Source: Myxococcus sp. RHSTA-1-4 (GTDB lineage Bacteria > Myxococcota > Myxococcia > Myxococcales > Myxococcaceae). Taken from it: a stretch of 64,000 nucleotides of DNA. The stretch spans positions 124,001 through 188,000 of the forward strand of contig NZ_JAIQDG010000010.1 of NCBI RefSeq assembly GCF_020037125.1. Direction: 5' to 3'. The notes beneath the pieces were generated by a model. That model made no database searches and was not told the DNA's origin. It was given only the letters and a program-made list of their open reading frames with translations. The position numbers and the translations under genes are program-made. Positions 25,335-34,185 of the stretch are shown here, piece after piece. The first letter of the stretch is position 1; every line of letters begins with the position of its first letter.

Positions 25335-26380
25335 CGACGACGTATGCGAATGGCCGCTCCGTGCTGCACGCGGGGGACGGGAATACCCAGACGGCGGCGG
25401 CGCCGGACGTGTGCAAGACGCCCTCTCCCGGCGGCCCGGTGCCGGTGCCCTACGGGAATGTGGCCAGGGACAGCGATTTGGCCGAGGGCAGCACCTCCGT
25501 GGAGATTGACGGCCACCCGGTGGCACTCAAGGGCAGCTACTTGAGCACCAGTACCGGGGACGAGGCGGGGACGGCGGGTGGAGGACTCGTTTCGTCGAAG
25601 ATTCAGGGACGGGTGGTGTTCCTCACCGCGAGCCTGGACGTGTTGGTGGAGGGCCAGGGCGTGGTGCGGTTCCTGGATACCTTCCTGGCCAACGCCAATA
25701 CCGGCAACACCCTGGGGTTGGTGTACGGCGACCCGCTGGTGGTGCCGAAGGGGAGGGATGGGGAGGAGCCCACATGCGACGCCTGCGGGAAGCCCTTCTC
25801 CGAGCACCCACCGGGCCTGGAGTCCTCCGAGGAGGTGCGCAAGGAGATGCGGCTGCTCGTCCGCGGGCACCAGGCTTCCTTCAAGCAGGCGGTGGTGGAG
25901 AGAGAGAACAAGGGCTTCATGCTGGGGGTGCTCAAGTGCCGGACGCGGGATGGGCGGACCGTCCACCTCCGGGCCATGTCGGGCATGTTCGATAAAGAAC
26001 TCGGCATCGCTCTCGACCCTACCTTTGAGGTGGGACCGAAGATTGATGGGGCGAAGCTCAACAAGGCGATGAAGATTCAGGAGCAGCGGCTCGCCGAAAG
26101 ACCCAGGCATGGCTTCCGCATGAAGAGCTTGAAGGGCGAGAACCCGAACGCCAACCCGCCGGGCAACTGCGCGGCACCGAGGCTGCTGTTGTACGCGATG
26201 GACCGGGGGTGGGAGCCGGTGGAGATGGTGGAGCAGTGGTTTGGCCCCGCCACGGAAGCGAAGGAGCACGGGCAGGAGTACCCGCCGTGCGAGACGTGCA
26301 GGAGGCTGGTGCCGGTGCTGCTGTGCGAGGCGCGGGAGCGGGCCAGGAACGAACCCACCCACGAGGAAGGGCAGGTGTGA
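25331..26380 (+). CDS. PAAR-like (DUF4150) protein with C-terminal deaminase-like toxin domain
   Basis: A 349-residue specialised T6SS effector. Residues 1-135 are the DUF4150 PAAR-like spike tip (CKTPSPGGPVPVPYGN, STSTGDEAGTAGGGLVSSKI, LDTFLANANTGNT). A CxxC finger (CDACGKPF) and linker follow. The C-terminal domain (about 205-349) has GNCAAPRLL (C280) and PPCETCRR (C320, C323), the zinc-ligand pattern of bacterial toxin deaminases with Cys in place of His. The Glu of the usual CAE motif is Ala282, so deamination is uncertain. The next gene is a SUKH immunity protein, a common partner of such toxins. The ATG overlaps the preceding stop by 4 bp. Confidence 0.82.
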   Translation: MTTTYANGRSVLHAGDGNTQTAAAPDVCKTPSPGGPVPVPYGNVARDSDLAEGSTSVEIDGHPVALKGSYLSTSTGDEAGTAGGGLVSSKIQGRVVFLTASLDVLVEGQGVVRFLDTFLANANTGNTLGLVYGDPLVVPKGRDGEEPTCDACGKPFSEHPPGLESSEEVRKEMRLLVRGHQASFKQAVVERENKGFMLGVLKCRTRDGRTVHLRAMSGMFDKELGIALDPTFEVGPKIDGAKLNKAMKIQEQRLAERPRHGFRMKSLKGENPNANPPGNCAAPRLLLYAMDRGWEPVEMVEQWFGPATEAKEHGQEYPPCETCRRLVPVLLCEARERARNEPTHEEGQV

Positions 26381-27120
26381 GGGTGAAGAGCAAGATTGAG
26401 CGCGTCATGGACTTCATGGAGGAGAACTGGCCGGCGCACCGGGCGCCGCTGAAAGGCGCCTCCGCCGAGGACATCGCCGAACTGGCCGCAGAATGGCAGC
26501 GCCCCCTGCCCGAGGACTATGTGGCCTTCCTCCAGCGGATGGGGCATCGCACCGAGGGGCTCAAGTGGTCGGAGCACATCGACTTCCGGTTGGGCACCAT
26601 GCTCCGAAGCCTTCGGTTCCCCCGGGAGAAGCGCATTCTCCCCAAGCGCTACCTCCTCATCGGAGACGACCTCACGGAGGCGGACCTCCGCTATGCGTTG
26701 GACCAGGAGAACCGCTCGGAGGACGGGACTGCGGTGGTCCGCGCCGTGTACAGGATGACAAGTGAATTGGGGCCCGAGCACACGATTCCGGAGGCCACCA
26801 GCCTTGCCGAGCTGCTCTTCAACAACACCTTCCTGTACGAGCGCATCGAGTCACTGCCGCATCGTTCGGGGCACCGCGGGCTTCGGTTCGTGGGCAGGCC
26901 CGAGGAGAAGCAGCCCTTCGAGTCCGTCCTGGAGGAGTTGGGGCTCGCCCGCCACCCGCTCTCCGGCCCTTTCTTCCAGGCCTACGAGTGTGACGAGGGA
27001 AGGGTCGCGGTGCGCTGGAACGAGGGCCAGTACGGCCAAATCATCAGCGCTTCGGAGTCGATCGACTGGCTGAGCATGGTGGGCAAGACGCTCCGTGGCC
27101 GCCTGCCCGTCTGGTTGTGA
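26377..27120 (+). CDS. SUKH (SMI1/KNR4) family immunity protein
   Basis: A 247-residue cytoplasmic protein. The N-terminal part contains the SMI1/KNR4 signature: a helix IERVMDFMEENWPAHRAPLK, then ASAEDIAELAAEWQRPLPED and YVAFLQRMGHRTEGL, with a C-terminal beta/alpha region ending in GRLPVWL. SUKH proteins neutralise a cognate toxin by direct binding, often nuclease or deaminase domains. The start GTG at 26377 overlaps the toxin stop codon (GTGA), and GAGGAAGG lies 7 nt upstream, so toxin and immunity are coupled. GTG 26383 is an alternative. The pairing with the upstream toxin is inferred from position. Confidence 0.8.
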   Translation: MRVKSKIERVMDFMEENWPAHRAPLKGASAEDIAELAAEWQRPLPEDYVAFLQRMGHRTEGLKWSEHIDFRLGTMLRSLRFPREKRILPKRYLLIGDDLTEADLRYALDQENRSEDGTAVVRAVYRMTSELGPEHTIPEATSLAELLFNNTFLYERIESLPHRSGHRGLRFVGRPEEKQPFESVLEELGLARHPLSGPFFQAYECDEGRVAVRWNEGQYGQIISASESIDWLSMVGKTLRGRLPVWL

Positions 27121-27143
27121 CAATCCCCGCACAAGAGGAATCC

Positions 27144-28409
27144 ATGGGCTCCCTGTCCAGACACCCCGGAGCGGAGGACTTCCTGCGCGAGCTGGGTGAG
27201 GTCCACCTGTCGGAACTGGAGTTCCTGCTCGCTCAGCGCCTGCGCCACCTGCGCAACCCCGAGGTACCCTGGCCCAGGGTGGGACTGCTGGAGGCGCGGG
27301 CCCTGGCCCACGCCGAGGCGCTGCACGCGGGAGGCGCGGGAAGTCTCGTGCTGGCCCGCGCGGCCCTCGCCGAGGAGGACGCGGACCGGGTGCGTGCTGG
27401 CGCCTACGCGCTGGCCCTGCACGGGCCCGTGGGACTGGAAGAAGCGGTCCACTCCCTGTCCCAAGCCCCCGAGGAGTGGCTTCCCGCCCACTTTGAAGCC
27501 CTGGCCCTGGTGCCCCCTCCCCGCGTCGCTCCCGCCCTCATGGCCCTCCTCGACTCGCCGCGTCCCGTCGTTCGCGCCTCCGCGGCCCAGGCGCTGGGCT
27601 GGAGTCGGGAAGGAGAAGCCACGCGCCTGCTGCCCCTGCTGAACGATGCAATGGTCCCGGTGCGTGAGGCGGCCGCGCTCGCCCTCGCGCGCCTCCGGTA
27701 CACCCCCGCGCTGCCGCTCCTGGAGAGTCTGTCCCTCCGCGTTCCTCCGGACGAGGCCGCCGGGTTGCTGCGCGCCGCCCTCCTGCTGGGCTCCTCCAGT
27801 GCGCTCGAGTGGGCACGGCACCTGTGCGCCACCTCGTGCCCACCCCCCTCGTCGCTGGTGGAGCTGCTGGCCCTCGCTGGAGACGAGCGGGACGTGACAC
27901 GGCTTCAACGGTGGTTGGTGTCGCCCACGCTCACGGCTCCCGCCCTGCGCGCCCTGGGCATTCTCGGCGTCCCCTCCACCGTGCCGCTGCTGCTCGAATA
28001 CCTGGAGTCTGCGGACGCGGCGCCGGCCGCGGCCCAGGCGCTGGCCCTCATGACGGGCGCTCCCCTGCTGCGCGAGGAACGCCTGCGCGGCGAGCTCGAC
28101 GAAGAAGGGGAGGAGCCCTCGGGCCCCCGGGTGACGTTGCCCCTGACCGACCCCGAGCCGTGGCGGCAGTGGTGGAAGGAGCACCAGGTCCGCTTCCGTC
28201 AGGCCATTCGCTGGCGGCACGGTCAGCCCTTCAGCACGGCCCTCTGCCTCGCGGAGCTGAAGGATTCGCGCAGCCCGCTGGACGTGCGGACCCGCGCCGC
28301 CTCGGAGCTGGCCCTGCACTCCCGCCGCTCCTTCGGCTTCGAGCCGGATTGGCCCGTGGCTCGCCAGAAGCAGGCCCTGCTCAGCGCCCATCCCGAGCTC
28401 ATGGGGTGA
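27144..28409 (+). CDS. HEAT-repeat protein (TIGR02270-like), T6SS-associated
   Basis: A 421-residue, all-helical soluble protein. Repeats of about 30 residues are visible from about 125 to 330 (ALMALLDSPRPVVRASAAQA; LLNDAMVPVREAAALALARL; LLEYLESADAAPAAAQALAL). The C-terminal part (WRQWWKEHQVRFRQAIRWRH, SFGFEPDWPVARQKQAL) matches my memory of TIGR02270-family proteins found near T6SS loci. The start is ATG 27144, because AAGAGGAA precedes it; a GTG at 27117 overlapping the previous stop is possible. It directly follows the immunity gene and is the last of the module. Confidence 0.75.
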   Translation: MGSLSRHPGAEDFLRELGEVHLSELEFLLAQRLRHLRNPEVPWPRVGLLEARALAHAEALHAGGAGSLVLARAALAEEDADRVRAGAYALALHGPVGLEEAVHSLSQAPEEWLPAHFEALALVPPPRVAPALMALLDSPRPVVRASAAQALGWSREGEATRLLPLLNDAMVPVREAAALALARLRYTPALPLLESLSLRVPPDEAAGLLRAALLLGSSSALEWARHLCATSCPPPSSLVELLALAGDERDVTRLQRWLVSPTLTAPALRALGILGVPSTVPLLLEYLESADAAPAAAQALALMTGAPLLREERLRGELDEEGEEPSGPRVTLPLTDPEPWRQWWKEHQVRFRQAIRWRHGQPFSTALCLAELKDSRSPLDVRTRAASELALHSRRSFGFEPDWPVARQKQALLSAHPELMG

Positions 28410-28538
28410 TGTGTGCCTGCCCGGCCAGGGGGCACCTCCTTCCAAGCACCCACAGCCAGTATCCCTCACTTGCCTCCCGGCCCATACGCTGGGCAACCTC
28501 GTACCCCGCATCTCACCCAGTTCAACGAGGGTAGCCCC

Positions 28539-29918
28539 ATGCGCATCCCCGCCTCCTGCCTGCTCCTGCTGGGGCTCGTCGCCTGCACCGCCGCCAACAC
28601 GAACGTGCCCGTGGACGCGGCCCACGCCGGCTCTCCGCTGCCGTTCATCGAGGACGACTACAGCCGCGCGCTCGCCGAGGCGAAGGCGAAGGGGCTGCCC
28701 CTCTTCGTCGACGTCTGGGCGCCGTGGTGCCACACCTGCCGCTCCATGAAGGCGTACGTCCTGTCGGACAAGGCGCTGGCCCGCCACTCCGGCCGCTTCG
28801 TCTGGCTGGAGGTGAACACCGACCTGACGCGGAACGCCGCCTTCCAGGAGAAGTACCCGGTGGAGTTCTGGCCCACGCTGTATGTCATCGACCCGCGCCA
28901 CGAGAAGGCCCTGCTGCGCTTCGCCGGCAGCGCCACCGTGGCCCAGCTGGAGCGGCTCTTCGAGGACGGCGAGCGCGCATACAAGGGAGGCGTCACCGGC
29001 GCCGAGGCGCTGCTGGCGCGCGGCGACGCGCTGTACGGCGAGGGCCGCTCCGCCGAGGCCGCCGAGACGCTGACGGAGGCCCTGGCCGAGGCGCCCGCCG
29101 ACTGGTCCCGCCGGGGCCGCGCGGTGGAGTCGCTGCTGACGGCCCTGTACGGCGCGAAGCAGTACGAGCCGTGCGCGCGCAAGGCGCTGGAGGAGCTGCC
29201 GAGGACGCCGCGCTCGCTGTCCTGGGCCAACGGCGCGTTGATGGGGCTGACGTGCGCGCTGGCGCTGCCGGCGGACCATGCGGCGGCGAAGGAGCTGCGC
29301 GGCGCCACCGAGGCGAAGGTGGCCGAGGCCCTGGCGCCGCCGGCCATAGAGATGGCGGCGGATGACCGCTCCGGCCTGTACGAGGTGCGCGTGGAGGCGC
29401 GCGAGGCGGAAGATGATGAGGCCGGCGCGAAGGCCCTCGCCGGGGAGTGGCTGACGTACCTGGAGGGCGAGGCCGCGAAGGCGCCCAACCCGGACGCGCG
29501 CTCCGTCTTCGACTCCCACCGCATGGTGGCGGCGATGAAGCTGGGCGCGCCCGAGCGCGTGATTCCGGCGATTGAACAGAGCGAGAAGGACCTGCCCCAG
29601 GACTACAACCCGCCCGCGCGGCTGGCCACGCTGTACCGGCTGCAGGGGCGGCTGGCCGACGCGCTCGCCGCGAGCGACCGCGCGTTGGCCCGGGTGCAGG
29701 GGGCCCGCCGCCTCACGGTGCTCTCCGGCCGCGCGGACATCCACCTGGCGCGGAAGGATTCCGCCGCCGCGGCGAAGACGCTGGAGGAGGCCATCGCCTT
29801 CGCGAAGACGCTGCCCTCCTCGCAGGTGTCGCCGCGCGCGGTGGCAGGGCTGGAGAAGAAGCTCGCGGGCATCCAGGCCGAGGCGGCGCAGCCCCAATCC
29901 TCGGCCGCGCCGAAGTAG
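28539..29918 (+). CDS. thioredoxin-fold lipoprotein with C-terminal TPR-like helices
   Basis: A 459-residue lipoprotein. Signal and lipobox (LLLLGLVAC) are followed by a thioredoxin-like domain (about 30-150) with the active site WAPWCHTCRSM, the cis-Pro region FWPTLYVIDP and a helical tail. From about 155 to 440 the protein is Ala/Glu-rich helical with TPR-like units (ALLARGDALYGEGRSAEAAE; LATLYRLQGRLADALAASDR). A periplasmic disulfide or reductase activity on envelope proteins is likely, with the helices binding partners. The start ATG follows GAGG. It lies 129 bp after the T6SS set and may be independent. Confidence 0.83.
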   Translation: MRIPASCLLLLGLVACTAANTNVPVDAAHAGSPLPFIEDDYSRALAEAKAKGLPLFVDVWAPWCHTCRSMKAYVLSDKALARHSGRFVWLEVNTDLTRNAAFQEKYPVEFWPTLYVIDPRHEKALLRFAGSATVAQLERLFEDGERAYKGGVTGAEALLARGDALYGEGRSAEAAETLTEALAEAPADWSRRGRAVESLLTALYGAKQYEPCARKALEELPRTPRSLSWANGALMGLTCALALPADHAAAKELRGATEAKVAEALAPPAIEMAADDRSGLYEVRVEAREAEDDEAGAKALAGEWLTYLEGEAAKAPNPDARSVFDSHRMVAAMKLGAPERVIPAIEQSEKDLPQDYNPPARLATLYRLQGRLADALAASDRALARVQGARRLTVLSGRADIHLARKDSAAAAKTLEEAIAFAKTLPSSQVSPRAVAGLEKKLAGIQAEAAQPQSSAAPK

Positions 29919-29927
29919 CCCCGGCCT

Positions 29928-31082
29928 TCAGCCCGCGGCGCGAGCGGCGGCGCGGGCGTCCAGGTCGAACAGCTCGAAGTCCTCGGGCGGGCACTCGCGC
30001 ATGCCCCCGTCGGTGAAGACGAGCACCGCCTCGTCCGGCCCCGCCGGCGGGGGCGCGCCGTGCGCGTAGCCCACGCGCACCCCATCCGTGACGAGGTACC
30101 GCACCACGCCGTCGCGCGCGCCCGACGGGCCCAGGCCCAGCAGCTCCCGGATGCGCTTGTCGCGCGAGTGTCCCACCACCTGCGTCAGTCCCTCGGGCAG
30201 CCGCCGGGGGTCGAAGCGCCGGCGGGGCGTCTCCCGCACGCGCCCGGCGTCCCCCGGCTTCAGGCTGGGGCGCTGGTAGAAGATGCCCACGCCCTCACCG
30301 CTGGCCGCGTCGCCCGGGCGGTGCAGCCCCGGAATCACGAGGGGACCCTCCCTCCACGCCGCCACCGCCGAGTCCACCGCCGCGTTCAGCGCCTCGGCCA
30401 CCGCGCCCGCGTCCGCACGGCGCGCATGCGGCAGGCCCGTCACGTCCAGGTCCTCGTGGGTGACGCCCGCGTGCAGCACCAGCAGCCCGGGGCCCGCCGC
30501 GTGCGCCGTGCGGAAGCGCTTCACGCGCAGCAGGTGCTCCACCCAGGCGCGCTGGGCCTCGCGGAAGTTGCCGAAGTCGCGCGCCACCAGCTCGGCGGTG
30601 GGGACCGCGGGCCAGCGCGCGAGGAAGGCACGCTCCGCGGCCTCGTCCGTGTCTCCGCCCTGGTACGCCCGGTCCGCCTCCGCCTGCGCGGCGGCGAAGG
30701 TGGCGTCGGTGAAGCCGGCCAGCTCGCCCACGCGGCCCAGGTCGTGGTTGCCCAGCAGCATCACCGCCTGGTCCGCCGGGTGCGCGGCCAGCCACGCCAC
30801 CAGCGCCAGCCCGCTGGCCGCCACCGGCTCCCGCTCGTGCGGCCTGCCCCAGTCGAAGTGGTCGCCCACCGAGACGAGCTGGACCTCGGGCCGCAGCCAG
30901 CCGTCGTCACCCAGCAGCCCGTGGTGCGCGAGGATGGCCAGCACGCGGTCCAGGTCCGCCTGCGGGTCGCCCATGGCGAGCCGCCGTGTGCGGGGACGGC
31001 CGTCGGCGGGCGTGGAGTGGGGGCCCTTCGCCACGGCCTCGGCGGCGCGGGCGAGGGCGGCCTGGATTCGGGCGTCGTTCAC
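29928..31082 (-). CDS. calcineurin-like metallophosphoesterase
   Basis: A 384-residue cytoplasmic phosphoesterase. Metal-binding motifs in order: GDPQAD (about 38-43, replacing the usual GDxH), VSVGDHFDWG (GDxxD), LLGNHDLG (GNHD) and VLHAGVTHED (an H-containing motif). A C-terminal VVGHSRDKRIRE supplies the last His region (GH). The layout resembles PPP-type phosphatases and ApaH-like enzymes. The GTG start overlaps the stop codon of the upstream luxR-type gene by 4 bp (GTGA), so the two are coupled. The substrate is unknown. Confidence 0.85.
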   Translation of the reverse strand: MNDARIQAALARAAEAVAKGPHSTPADGRPRTRRLAMGDPQADLDRVLAILAHHGLLGDDGWLRPEVQLVSVGDHFDWGRPHEREPVAASGLALVAWLAAHPADQAVMLLGNHDLGRVGELAGFTDATFAAAQAEADRAYQGGDTDEAAERAFLARWPAVPTAELVARDFGNFREAQRAWVEHLLRVKRFRTAHAAGPGLLVLHAGVTHEDLDVTGLPHARRADAGAVAEALNAAVDSAVAAWREGPLVIPGLHRPGDAASGEGVGIFYQRPSLKPGDAGRVRETPRRRFDPRRLPEGLTQVVGHSRDKRIRELLGLGPSGARDGVVRYLVTDGVRVGYAHGAPPPAGPDEAVLVFTDGGMRECPPEDFELFDLDARAAARAAG

Positions 31083-32203
31083 GAGGTCTGGAAGAAGCGG
31101 GCGATGAGCGCCGAGCGGCTCTCCACCTGGGCCTTGCTCAGCAGGTGGGTGACGTGGACCTCCACCGTGCGCTCGGCGCAGCCCAGCCGCGCGGCGATGG
31201 CCTTGTTCGTCTCACCCTGGACGATGTGGGTGAGCACCTCGGACTCGCGCTGCGTGAGAGACCAGCGCGCCGACAGCGCATGCACGCGCGCGGCGGCGCT
31301 GGACGCGGTGCCCGAGTCGATGGCCAGGTAGTGCGCGGGCAGTCCCGGGGTGCGCAGCGGGGTGAGCGTCAGCGGGCCCGAGCAGGGAATGCCCTGGGCG
31401 CCGCGCTTGAGCTGCTCCATCAACTCCGGCTCGCCGCGCTCCAGCCGCACCCGTCCAGCGCTGTTGGCGTGCACCACGCGGCCGCTCGCGCTGACCACCC
31501 AGGCCGCGCGGCCCAGCGCCTCCATCGCCACCTCCAGCGCGGTGGTCATCAGCCCCGACTCGCGCAGCCGCGTCTCCATGGTCAGCCGCCGCTGCAGGGC
31601 CGGGGTCAGCGCCTGGAGCAGCCGCTGCTCGCGCTCGTTGAAGGGCTCCTCGCGGCCGATACCCACCCAGCCCAGCAGGGCGGGGCCCTCGCACACCAGC
31701 GTGCGCAGCCAGGCCATGTTCTCCACGCCGAGCTGCCGGAACACCGCGCCGGAGCGGGCGCTCACCCGCTCGCGGATGGCGTCCAGCTCGTTCTCGCTCA
31801 TCCCCAGCCGCCGCCCCACCTCGATGGCGGGCAGGTCCGGCAGCGGCATGTGCCGCGCCTCCGTCTCCGCCAGCGAGCGGAAGTGGAGCGCCCTGTTGCG
31901 CTGCGCCGGCTCGGGCCGTGCCGGATCGAACCAACCCCACGGGTCACCCAGCGCCGACATGGAGCCGTCCAGCACCCCGTGCACCGTCGCGCTCGGCAGC
32001 GGGAACCCCGAGAAGTGGGAGTAGCTGGCGTGGTAGCGCTCGGGTCCTACATCCACCCCGTACGCCAGGGCGCGTTCGGCCTTCATGGCCTCACGCAACG
32101 CGCCCAGCACGGTCGGGAGCGACTCCGCGCTGGGCTCGGCCTCCATCAGCAGGACCTCCAGGTCCGCCAGCAGGCCTTGCTCCTCGGAATTCAAACGAAT
32201 CAA
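31079..32203 (-). CDS. LuxR-family transcriptional regulator
   Basis: A 374-residue regulator. The C-terminal 65 residues are a LuxR helix-turn-helix: WSLTQRESEVLTHIVQGETN, KAIAARLGCAERTVEVHVTH. The first 300 residues form an unrecognised, probably sensory region with PAS/GAF-like character (FNEREQRLLQALTPALQRRL; AWVVSASGRVVHANSAGRVR). No receiver aspartate motif is seen, so it is not a classical response regulator. The start is a TTG at 32203. No Shine-Dalgarno is visible, but TATACT lies just upstream and could be a -10 box, which would make the message leaderless. It is coupled to the phosphoesterase gene downstream. Confidence 0.82.
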   Translation of the reverse strand: MIRLNSEEQGLLADLEVLLMEAEPSAESLPTVLGALREAMKAERALAYGVDVGPERYHASYSHFSGFPLPSATVHGVLDGSMSALGDPWGWFDPARPEPAQRNRALHFRSLAETEARHMPLPDLPAIEVGRRLGMSENELDAIRERVSARSGAVFRQLGVENMAWLRTLVCEGPALLGWVGIGREEPFNEREQRLLQALTPALQRRLTMETRLRESGLMTTALEVAMEALGRAAWVVSASGRVVHANSAGRVRLERGEPELMEQLKRGAQGIPCSGPLTLTPLRTPGLPAHYLAIDSGTASSAAARVHALSARWSLTQRESEVLTHIVQGETNKAIAARLGCAERTVEVHVTHLLSKAQVESRSALIARFFQTS

Positions 32204-32398
32204 GATTGGCGGAGTATATCCCCAGGGCCAGGGCTGTCGTCACGGGAGACCCGGGCCGCGGACGGTTTGGATCGGCCGGTGCCCCGGGTGGAAGCCGACC
32301 CGACGGGTTTCCCTGATGGAAATGCGGCCCCGCAAGCAGGGACACTTGGAAATGTCGGCTCCCGGGGGGGAGGGCCGCATCCGCGGTGCGTTGTGAGC

Positions 32399-32435
32399 GC
32401 GCGCCGGGTGCCCGGCCTTCGGGCACCCGGCGCGC
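32399..32435 (-). terminator. very strong GC hairpin after the small membrane-protein gene
   Basis: Perfect arms GCGCGCCGGGTGCCC (32399-32413) / GGGCACCCGGCGCGC (32421-32435), 15-16 bp, loop about 5-7 nt. It lies 28 bp beyond the minus-strand stop at 32464. There is no T-run; it may end transcription or protect the 3' end of the mRNA. Confidence 0.7.
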
Positions 32436-32463
32436 AGCTCCTTCCGCCAGCACTCCCGTGGCG

Positions 32464-32811
32464 TCACGCCGGGCGCAGGAAGCGGGGGAGTCGCTCTGCC
32501 GGCACCACCCGCTGGAGGAAGTGCAGCGCGCCGAGCCCCAGGTACGCCAGGCCGAACGCGAGTGTCGCCCAGCCAATCCACGCGCTGAGGTCGCTGTCGC
32601 CCAGGCCGACCAGTCCCCAGATGGTCAGCGCCACGCCGACGGCCCAGGGCATGCCGGTGCGGAAGTGGGGGCCGCTGAAGGCGGCGCCGAGCGCGAAGAG
32701 GCCCGCCGCGAGGACGCCGAAGCCGAACCACGAGGGCTCGCCGGTGGGGAAGAGCTCCGCGAGGGCCAGCAGCACGGTGAAGAGTCCGAGGATGGAGAGT
32801 CCCAGGGTCAT
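32464..32811 (-). CDS. small integral membrane protein
   Basis: A 115-residue inner-membrane protein with about four hydrophobic segments: LGLSILGLFTVLLALAEL, WFGFGVLAAGLFALGAAF, PWAVGVALTIWGLVGL and WIGWATLAFGLAYLGLGAL. The C-terminus is basic (RLPRFLRPA), consistent with a cytoplasmic end. No family is recognised. It follows another small membrane protein (32824-33408) after 12 bp, so the two probably form one transcript ended by the hairpin at 32399. Confidence 0.78.
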   Translation of the reverse strand: MTLGLSILGLFTVLLALAELFPTGEPSWFGFGVLAAGLFALGAAFSGPHFRTGMPWAVGVALTIWGLVGLGDSDLSAWIGWATLAFGLAYLGLGALHFLQRVVPAERLPRFLRPA

Positions 32812-32823
32812 CGGGCGTGCTCC

Positions 32824-33408
32824 TCACACCTCACGCACGGGGCCGGTGGGCGGGCTCGCTCGCACCTCCGCCTCTTCGCGAGTCACTGTCTCCGTCATCA
32901 CGGAGGGACGGGCCGGAGGAACGCCGCCGGGCACGGGGGCTCGAGATGCGCTGACGGCCGCGGGCACGCTGTAGGGGAACTCGCCCGTGAAGAGCGGACG
33001 GCTGACCGCGCCGGCCACCGCGCCGATGAAGGTGCCGATGACGTGGAGCACGGTCCAGCCCCAGAAGCCCAGTCCATAGAAGAGGTACGAGGAGTTGTTC
33101 CGGGTGATGATGGTCATCAAGAAGATGATGGCGGGCACCGCGATGGAGGTCACCACGGCCGCGCCGAGCGCGCGCTTCATCCGGCCCGCGTGGTAGCCGC
33201 CGAAGGTGCCGCCCAGCAGGCCGTTGAAGAGGGGAAGCCAGAAGGTGACGAGGCTGGTGATGACCATCGTCAGGATGCTGCCGACGAGGATGCTGCGCTT
33301 GAGGACGAAGCCCTCGGGCTTCATGCCCACGTCCGAGGGCAGCTTGGCGTGGAACCACTCGCTTGGGGACTCCACGGCGGCGGGGGGGATGGGGGTGTTT
33401 TCGACCAT
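32824..33408 (-). CDS. membrane protein of unknown function
   Basis: A 194-residue membrane protein. A soluble N-terminus of about 35 residues precedes roughly three to four transmembrane segments (SILVGSILTMVITSLVTFWL; ALGAAVVTSIAVPAIIFLM; YGLGFWGWTVLHVIGTFIGA), with a GGTFGGYHAGRM loop between the first two. The C-terminal 50 residues are Pro/Ala-rich and probably disordered. I do not recognise the family. ATG 33408 was chosen because GGGAG precedes it and the hydrophobic pattern starts soon after. It is first in a two-gene operon. Confidence 0.78.
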   Translation of the reverse strand: MVENTPIPPAAVESPSEWFHAKLPSDVGMKPEGFVLKRSILVGSILTMVITSLVTFWLPLFNGLLGGTFGGYHAGRMKRALGAAVVTSIAVPAIIFLMTIITRNNSSYLFYGLGFWGWTVLHVIGTFIGAVAGAVSRPLFTGEFPYSVPAAVSASRAPVPGGVPPARPSVMTETVTREEAEVRASPPTGPVREV

Positions 33409-33666
33409 GGCTCGTTGCTCCCGTGGGGGTGGCTGAAGAAGCGCGCTGGATGTCGATGCCCATGAAGTTGGGACGGCGGCGGGAACGCGGAAGGGCCGCC
33501 AGCCGCATCGGGGGGCGGGCCACCCCGCGGGCCCTGGGGCGCTCGCCCGGGAATCCGGCACCGTGTGGGGCGGAGAGAAGATGCGCACCAGACCTGGCGG
33601 GCGGAGGACCCGCGGCTATGCTGCCGCGCCCGGTTGCCCCCTCTCACCCCGCCCGGAAGAACGCCC

Positions 33667-34158
33667 ATGAACCTCCGCCGCACGCTGCTGTCCGCCGTCC
33701 TGGCCTCCACCGCCCTGCTGTCCGCCTGCTCGCTGAGGCCCCACTACAGGGACGTGGTGCGGCCCGGCCCCTCCGAGAGCGCGGCGGGACAGACGGTGGC
33801 CCTGCGCGTGGTGGACGCGAAGACGAACCGGCCGGTGCCGGGCGCCCGGGTGCTCGCCGGCGAGACCCGCTCGCGCCTGTCCGCCACCAGTGACGCGGAC
33901 GGACTGGTGACGCTCCAGGTGTCCAACGAGCTGCTGCGGGAGAATCCGCTGGTGGAGGTGGTGCTGCCCGCGGGCGTGCGCTCCTACCGGCTGGAGCTCG
34001 TGCCGTCGGGACAGGCGCCCGCGCCGGAGGCCACGCCCGAAGCGCCGGCCACGTCCGAAGCGCCGGCCACGCCCGAGGCCCCCGCCGTGCCCGCGGCTCC
34101 GGAGACGCCGGCCGGCACGGCGCCGGTGGCCCCTGCCTCGCCCGACGCCGGCACCTGA
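33667..34158 (+). CDS. lipoprotein with Ala/Pro/Glu-repeat tail
   Basis: A 163-residue lipoprotein. Signal and lipobox STALLSACS, then a beta-sandwich-like domain (about 40-115, VALRVVDAKTNRPVPGARVL, TSDADGLVTLQVSNELL) resembling carboxypeptidase-regulatory/Ig-like folds. The last 45 residues are a low-complexity repeat of the type EAPATSEAPATPEAPA, probably an extended linker in the envelope. Start ATG with GGAAG upstream. It is convergent with the dienelactone-hydrolase gene 27 bp away. No specific function is apparent. Confidence 0.8.
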   Translation: MNLRRTLLSAVLASTALLSACSLRPHYRDVVRPGPSESAAGQTVALRVVDAKTNRPVPGARVLAGETRSRLSATSDADGLVTLQVSNELLRENPLVEVVLPAGVRSYRLELVPSGQAPAPEATPEAPATSEAPATPEAPAVPAAPETPAGTAPVAPASPDAGT

Positions 34159-34185
34159 GCCGGCGCCGTCAGGGCCGCGCGGGGC

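Noticed and set aside
26982-29897. 971-codon minus-strand open frame spanning several + strand genes
   Set aside because: It crosses well-supported SUKH, HEAT and thioredoxin genes and has no recognisable fold.
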